Assembly: GCA_001778285.1 (NCBI GenBank)
Contig: MFGL01000034.1
Coordinates: 42,021 to 58,705, forward strand
Direction of reading: 5' to 3'
Length of the DNA stretch: 16,685 nt
Source of the DNA: Candidatus Falkowbacteria bacterium RIFOXYC2_FULL_47_12
GTDB lineage: Bacteria; Patescibacteriota; Patescibacteriia; Patescibacteriales; XYC2-FULL-47-12
The notes beneath the pieces are model-generated. The model was not told the origin of the DNA and made no database searches. It was given only the letters and a program-made list of their open reading frames with translations. This document shows positions 13,533 to 16,685 of the stretch, piece by piece. A program made the translations under genes and the position numbers. Every line of letters begins with the position of its first letter. The stretch's first letter is position 1.

Positions 13533-14224
13533 AAATTTGTTACTACGTAAACTGTTTTAATTTTTTGTAAAATTTTTGCCGGGCATTCTTGCCACTTCAC
13601 AACTTCATCCAAAAAATTTGTGTAGGCTTGTTGTTTATGTGCGCTGATAAAAAAGACAAAGGCAATGGCCGCCGTCTGTATGAGTGTAACTGAAGACGTC
13701 ATGCGTCCAGCCGGCGGCTTTGGCGAATTATCAAAAGTTACAAATTTATCTCCACTCTGCAGTGCGGTATGATTGGGAAAAAGCGCGGCAATGTGGCCAT
13801 CCTCGCCAGCGCCTGCTACTACTATATCATATTTGCCGCCAAATTGCTTCAGCTCTTTTTCGTAGCTGCCAATGCCCTTATCTGCAACGTGCGGCTGATA
13901 GGCGAATGGATGTAAATTGCGCCACGATAATTTTTTGCTATCAACCAAATCAATAAAAAGCCGCTCGTAGGCCTGCCGAAAATTACTGTCTTCGTTTTCC
14001 AAATCAACCAAGCGCTCATCCAGCATGAAAAAATGAATTTTGTTCCAGTCAATATCTTTTTTATTTTTTAAAGCATTAAAAAAATCAACTACGCTTTGTC
14101 CGCCCGAAACGGCAACCACGGCGTAGTCTTTCTTGTCTGAAATACGGGCAACGGCTGCAGCAAAAACCTCTACCGCCGCCTTTGCCAATTCTCCAGTATT
14201 TTTGTTAAAAATCGTCTGTGTCAT
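13529..14224 (-). CDS. pgl: 6-phosphogluconolactonase
   Basis: The enzyme hydrolyses 6-phosphogluconolactone, the second step of the oxidative pentose phosphate pathway. The 231-residue protein shows SGGQS (40-44), FFMLDERLV (65-73), DSNFRQA (79-85) and GAGEDGHIAALFPN (138-151), all DevB/NagB-fold lactonase signatures. The DGH motif and the linked zwf and gnd favour the lactonase over glucosamine-6-phosphate deaminase. It is the first gene of the pentose phosphate operon. A TATACT box six bases before the ATG, with no Shine-Dalgarno sequence, suggests a leaderless start right after the metG terminator. It overlaps rpiB by four bases. Confidence 0.94.
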   Translation of the reverse strand: MTQTIFNKNTGELAKAAVEVFAAAVARISDKKDYAVVAVSGGQSVVDFFNALKNKKDIDWNKIHFFMLDERLVDLENEDSNFRQAYERLFIDLVDSKKLSWRNLHPFAYQPHVADKGIGSYEKELKQFGGKYDIVVAGAGEDGHIAALFPNHTALQSGDKFVTFDNSPKPPAGRMTSSVTLIQTAAIAFVFFISAHKQQAYTNFLDEVVKWQECPAKILQKIKTVYVVTNL

Positions 14225-14230
14225 GTAGCA

Positions 14231-14236
14231 AGTATA
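14231..14236 (-). promoter_or_regulatory. Putative -10 box starting the pentose phosphate operon, leaderless
   Basis: TATACT on the minus strand ends six bases before the lactonase ATG at 14224, the same geometry as at transketolase. It lies directly behind the metG terminator, as expected for a new transcription unit. The -35 region is weak (TTTAGC at 17 bases, within the terminator stem). Confidence 0.45.
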
Positions 14237-14244
14237 GCATAAAC

Positions 14245-14270
14245 AAAAAAGGGGCTAAAGCCCGCTTTTT
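14245..14270 (-). terminator. Rho-independent terminator after metG
   Basis: On the minus strand GGGC/GCCC with loop TTTA is extended, past one bulged C, by AAAAAG pairing with CTTTTT, ending in six T. The flanking A- and T-runs mean it could also act on the plus strand. It lies 28 bases past the metG stop. Confidence 0.75.
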
Positions 14271-14298
14271 CATTCCGGCCAAACCCCACATACCAAAT

Positions 14299-15777
14299 CT
14301 AAATTCGCGGAAACAGCCCCTCGCTTTTTTTAATTTGTTTGGCGCTGAATTGCTTGATAATTTTTTCCGCCGTGTCCGGCAAAAACGGCTGCAGCAACTC
14401 AGCCACGTTTAAAATATCCTGTGCCACCGGCTCTAATATTTTTTTCTTCCCGGCTAAATCCTTTATTTCCCATGGTTTTTGCCTGCTCAACGTCTCGTCA
14501 GCCGCGCGCAAAACATCCCAGAGTATTTTTAAAGCGTTGTTGAATTGGTACGCTCTCATCCCCTTGTTTATTCTTTCCTCAAGTCCCCTCTCCCTTGGGG
14601 AGAGAGTTAGGGTGAGGGTAATCGCGTCTTTTTCAAGCAAGGTTGCCACGCGCGAAACCAGGTTCCCCAGCCCGTTTGCCAGATCCGCGTTGTAGCGTAC
14701 GATAAATTTTTCAATGGTAAAATCTCCGTCTTCAAAAGGAGAAATTTCAGCCAGAAGATAATAGCGCACCGCGTCGGTGCCGTATTTTTCCACCAATTCA
14801 AACGGGTCAACCACATTGCCTAAAGATTTTGACATCTTCTGGCCGCCGGAATTGATAAAGCCGTGGATGAGAATTTGTTTTGACGACGGCAAACCGGCGG
14901 ACAAAAGCATCGCCTGCCACATGGCCGCCTGCTGGCGCAGGTTATCTTTGCCGGCAATCTGTAGCGCGTTCGGTTTTTTTGCCGTTCCCCAAAATTTTTC
15001 AAACGTTGAGGGTTTATCCTTTTGTAGAGACGCAAAATTTTGCGTCTCTACAGACCAGCCCAACGTTGAGATATAGTTTATCAGCGCGTCAAACCACACA
15101 TACATCACGTGCTCGTCATCGCCGGGCACCGGCACGCCCCAGGGCATTTTTGCCTTCAGACGCGAAATGGAAAAATCCTCCAAACCTCCGGCCACGAAAT
15201 TTTGAATTTCTTTCAGGCGCCATTTGGGCAGAACAAAATCAGAATTTTTTACATACAGTTCCAACAGCTTTTTCTGATACTTTGAGAATTTAAAAAAATA
15301 ATTTTCCTCGGCGATGGTTTCCAGTTCCAAATTCGGGTGAATCGGACAGATGCCGTCCGTGAGTTCGCTTTCGGTTTTTTCCAGTTCACAGCCGACGCAG
15401 TATTTGATTTTATAATTTCTTTTGTAAATATCGCCGTGCTGTTCGCAGCGTTGCCAAAATTCTTGTGCGGCCGCCACGTGGCGCGGCTCGGTCGTGCGGA
15501 TGAACGCGTTGTAGCTCAAGTTCAGCGCACGCTTCAAATCGTCAAAACGCGCGGCGTTTTCATCAGCGTAGGCCTGCGTGTCCATGCCCAGCTCTTGCGC
15601 TTTGCGCCAAATTTTGAGACCGTGTTCGTCGGTGCCGGTATTAAAAAATACCTCGTCTCCCCGCGCGCGGCGCCAGCGCGCGATGACGTCGGCCTGCACG
15701 ATTTCCAAAGCAAAACCGATGTGCGGCTTGGCGTTTACGTAAGGCAAGGTGGTTGTGATATAAAATTTATCTGGCAT
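14299..15777 (-). CDS. metG: Methionyl-tRNA synthetase
   Basis: The enzyme charges tRNA-Met with methionine. The 492-residue protein has the class I signatures PHIGFALE (18-25) and KMSKS (324-328), the zinc-knuckle residues CVGC (127-130) and CPIH (144-147), and the helical anticodon domain from about residue 365. It lacks the optional C-terminal EMAP-like tRNA-binding domain. Two repeats are embedded in frame: a 30-base perfect palindrome giving residues 242-252 (SVETQNFASLQ) before the FEKFWG strand, and a second element giving residues about 386-399 (ITLTLTLSPRERGL) between the first anticodon-domain helices. Both are at surface loops where family length varies. The start overlaps the NUDIX gene by 11 bases; a terminator follows. 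Confidence 0.97.
   Translation of the reverse strand: MPDKFYITTTLPYVNAKPHIGFALEIVQADVIARWRRARGDEVFFNTGTDEHGLKIWRKAQELGMDTQAYADENAARFDDLKRALNLSYNAFIRTTEPRHVAAAQEFWQRCEQHGDIYKRNYKIKYCVGCELEKTESELTDGICPIHPNLELETIAEENYFFKFSKYQKKLLELYVKNSDFVLPKWRLKEIQNFVAGGLEDFSISRLKAKMPWGVPVPGDDEHVMYVWFDALINYISTLGWSVETQNFASLQKDKPSTFEKFWGTAKKPNALQIAGKDNLRQQAAMWQAMLLSAGLPSSKQILIHGFINSGGQKMSKSLGNVVDPFELVEKYGTDAVRYYLLAEISPFEDGDFTIEKFIVRYNADLANGLGNLVSRVATLLEKDAITLTLTLSPRERGLEERINKGMRAYQFNNALKILWDVLRAADETLSRQKPWEIKDLAGKKKILEPVAQDILNVAELLQPFLPDTAEKIIKQFSAKQIKKSEGLFPRI
14583..14622. repeat. Inverted-repeat element (LSPRERG type) in frame inside metG
   Basis: CTCTCCC and GGGAGAG (14588-14604) pair around TTG, followed by GTTAGGGTGAGGG. 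Elements of this look, translating to LTLSPRERG-like peptides, occur as dispersed repeats in many bacterial genomes (from memory). Here it is open in the metG frame. Confidence 0.75.
15023..15052. repeat. Perfect 30-base palindrome in frame inside metG
   Basis: The half TGTAGAGACGCAAAA (15023-15037) is followed at once by its exact reverse complement. GTAGAGACGC...GCGTCTCTAC palindromes are a known type of dispersed repeat in cyanobacteria and others (from memory). The copy encodes MetG residues 242-252 without a stop. Confidence 0.9.
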
Positions 15778-16198
15778 TTACTTGAAATAGTTTATAATAC
15801 TTAAATCCGTTTTTTATCATCCGCGCCATCGACGGCCAAATATACTCAAATCCGTCAATTTCACTTTCGGCAATCCAACGGTAACTTGAGTGTTCAAAAC
15901 TTAAAGTAACAGTATCGTGGTCGTTTTTTATCAGATTAGCAACGCCACACATCGGAAAATCGTTCCGCCAATATATTATCGCATAATCAGCGACAGCTAA
16001 AATCGCAAAATTATCCAAACCTGTCTCTTCTTTAATTTCCCGCCGAAACGCTTCCTCACCTTCTTCATTTTTGTCTATTCTTCCACCCGGCAAATCCCAC
16101 ACATTCGGCCGATCGGCGCACTCTACAATTAAGCATTTGCCATCCCGAATTAAAATTGCTTTTTGGCCGACTCTAAAAGATTCAAATTCTTTTGGCAT
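15767..16198 (-). CDS. NUDIX hydrolase
   Basis: The 143-residue protein has a complete NUDIX box from residue 39, GRIDKNEEGEEAFRREIKEE followed by TGL, matching GX5EX7REUXEEXGU, preceded by WDLPGG. NUDIX enzymes cleave nucleoside diphosphates linked to another group; typical substrates are oxidised nucleotides, NDP-sugars or ADP-ribose. The substrate cannot be named from sequence. It overlaps the metG start by 11 bases, so the two are probably cotranscribed. An AT-rich terminator-like hairpin lies just upstream, and no Shine-Dalgarno sequence is seen before the ATG. Confidence 0.9.
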   Translation of the reverse strand: MPKEFESFRVGQKAILIRDGKCLIVECADRPNVWDLPGGRIDKNEEGEEAFRREIKEETGLDNFAILAVADYAIIYWRNDFPMCGVANLIKNDHDTVTLSFEHSSYRWIAESEIDGFEYIWPSMARMIKNGFKYYKLFQVNAR

Positions 16199-16200
16199 AA

Positions 16201-16231
16201 AACAAAAAAATTAAAGCTTTTTATGCTTTAA
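16201..16231 (-). terminator. Terminator-like hairpin after the coiled-coil gene
   Basis: TTAAAGC/GCTTTAA (seven pairs, seven-base loop) is followed on the minus strand by seven T. The stem has only two G-C pairs, so it may be leaky; it lies between the coiled-coil gene and the NUDIX gene. Confidence 0.5.
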
Positions 16232-16266
16232 CTTTACCTCTTTTCCCGCTCCGCTGTCAACTAAAA

Positions 16267-16533
16267 CTAAGCAACTGCCTTCAAGTTCAGATGCGTTTCA
16301 ACGCGGGTAATGCGCTTTTCAAAACGATCATGCGCGGCTATGTTTGAAGTTTGCTCAATCTTGATGTCGTCATTATCTTTGACAACGCCGTCTATCGCGG
16401 TTAACATTTCATCAGTTTTCTGTTCAAATTCTTTTTTGGTCACCATATTTTGCGTAACTTCTTTAAGGCTCTCTTCCACATTGATGAGCTTGATTAACAT
16501 TTTATCAACTTTTTTTTCTAAATTTTCTGACAT
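16267..16533 (-). CDS. Small coiled-coil protein of unknown function
   Basis: The 88-residue protein is highly charged and lacks signal or membrane segments. Heptad-like spacing of Leu, Ile, Met and Val is visible through most of its length (for example EKKVDKMLIKLINVEESL and FEKRITRVETHLNL), with few prolines, so it is probably a helical oligomer. Small proteins of this look are common in Patescibacteria genomes with no assigned role. The frame is supported by a candidate promoter and a terminator-like hairpin; no Shine-Dalgarno sequence precedes the ATG at 16533. Confidence 0.7.
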   Translation of the reverse strand: MSENLEKKVDKMLIKLINVEESLKEVTQNMVTKKEFEQKTDEMLTAIDGVVKDNDDIKIEQTSNIAAHDRFEKRITRVETHLNLKAVA

Positions 16534-16560
16534 ACCATTAGTTTAAATATGAACAAAGGC

Positions 16561-16589
16561 AGTGTAGCACATTTATTTGCCAATCACAA
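16561..16589 (-). promoter_or_regulatory. Putative promoter of the coiled-coil gene
   Basis: TTGTGA (16584-16589) and TACACT (16561-16566) are 17 bases apart on the minus strand, each matching four of six consensus positions. The -10 box lies 27 bases before the ATG; the -35 box is inside the end of rsmI. Confidence 0.3.
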
Positions 16590-16685
16590 TCGCAAACTCG
16601 CCCTTTAGATTATTTTTATCCTGCTGTAAAATTTGCAAAATTTCCGCCGGCGCGCCGCGATAAATGCTTTCAAACATCTTGGTTA
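16573..16685 (-). CDS. rsmI: 16S rRNA (cytidine-1402 2'-O) methyltransferase RsmI, C-terminal end (cut by window edge)
   Basis: Only the last 36 codons and a partial codon are in the window. The peptide LTKMFESIYRGAPAEIL, then LKGEFAIVIGK at the end, matches the C-terminus of RsmI, where LTKxFE...RG and GEFV(I/L)VI are typical. RsmI adds the 2'-O-methyl group to C1402 of 16S rRNA, close to the decoding centre. The fragment lacks the SAM-binding part, so the call rests on the tail only. Confidence 0.82.
   Translation of the reverse strand, partial: TKMFESIYRGAPAEILQILQQDKNNLKGEFAIVIGK

Overview
The window is a compact bacterial chromosome segment. Eighteen genes are recognisable and all but one lie on the minus strand. 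The likely source is a member of the Candidate Phyla Radiation (Patescibacteria), probably a Parcubacteria-like lineage. That placement is an inference from the style of the genes, the small streamlined proteins, the tight spacing and the abundance of short palindromic or AT-rich repeats; no rRNA or ribosomal protein is present to test it. TGA is used as a normal stop (rpiB/pgl and LOG/tkt junctions), which argues against the recoded Gracilibacteria and Absconditabacteria.

In the direction of transcription (high to low coordinates): the C-terminal end of rsmI; a small coiled-coil protein; a NUDIX hydrolase overlapping metG; then, behind a terminator and a new promoter, a full pentose phosphate cluster: 6-phosphogluconolactonase, rpiB, rpe, zwf, short-form gnd, transketolase, a LOG-family phosphoribohydrolase and transaldolase. 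Most of these are overlapping or a few bases apart. A good terminator follows transaldolase. It is interleaved with the promoter of nrdA, which carries a perfect NrdR box. Next come nrdA, a lone plus-strand gene of unknown function, and nrdB, whose residues mark it as class Ic (Phe in place of the radical Tyr, Glu in place of the first Asp ligand). The window ends with cvpA, a fusion of an EamA-type membrane transporter to a riboflavin kinase domain, and the start of a Sua5/TsaC gene.

The genes make metabolic sense together. Oxidative and non-oxidative pentose phosphate enzymes supply NADPH and ribose 5-phosphate, LOG may release ribose 5-phosphate from nucleotides, and ribonucleotide reductase uses nucleotides and reducing power for dNTPs.

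Three things stand out. (1) The EamA-riboflavin kinase fusion looks like a one-protein import-and-trap device for riboflavin. (2) Several different short repeats sit in frame inside housekeeping genes (nrdA, LOG, transketolase, zwf, metG twice), reminiscent of Rickettsia palindromic elements. (3) Several genes have a -10 box only 6 to 8 bases before the ATG and no Shine-Dalgarno sequence, so leaderless transcripts are likely; others (nrdA, cvpA, the plus-strand gene) have strong Shine-Dalgarno sequences. No tRNA, rRNA, CRISPR array, insertion sequence or prophage gene was seen, and there is no gene-free stretch longer than 300 bases.
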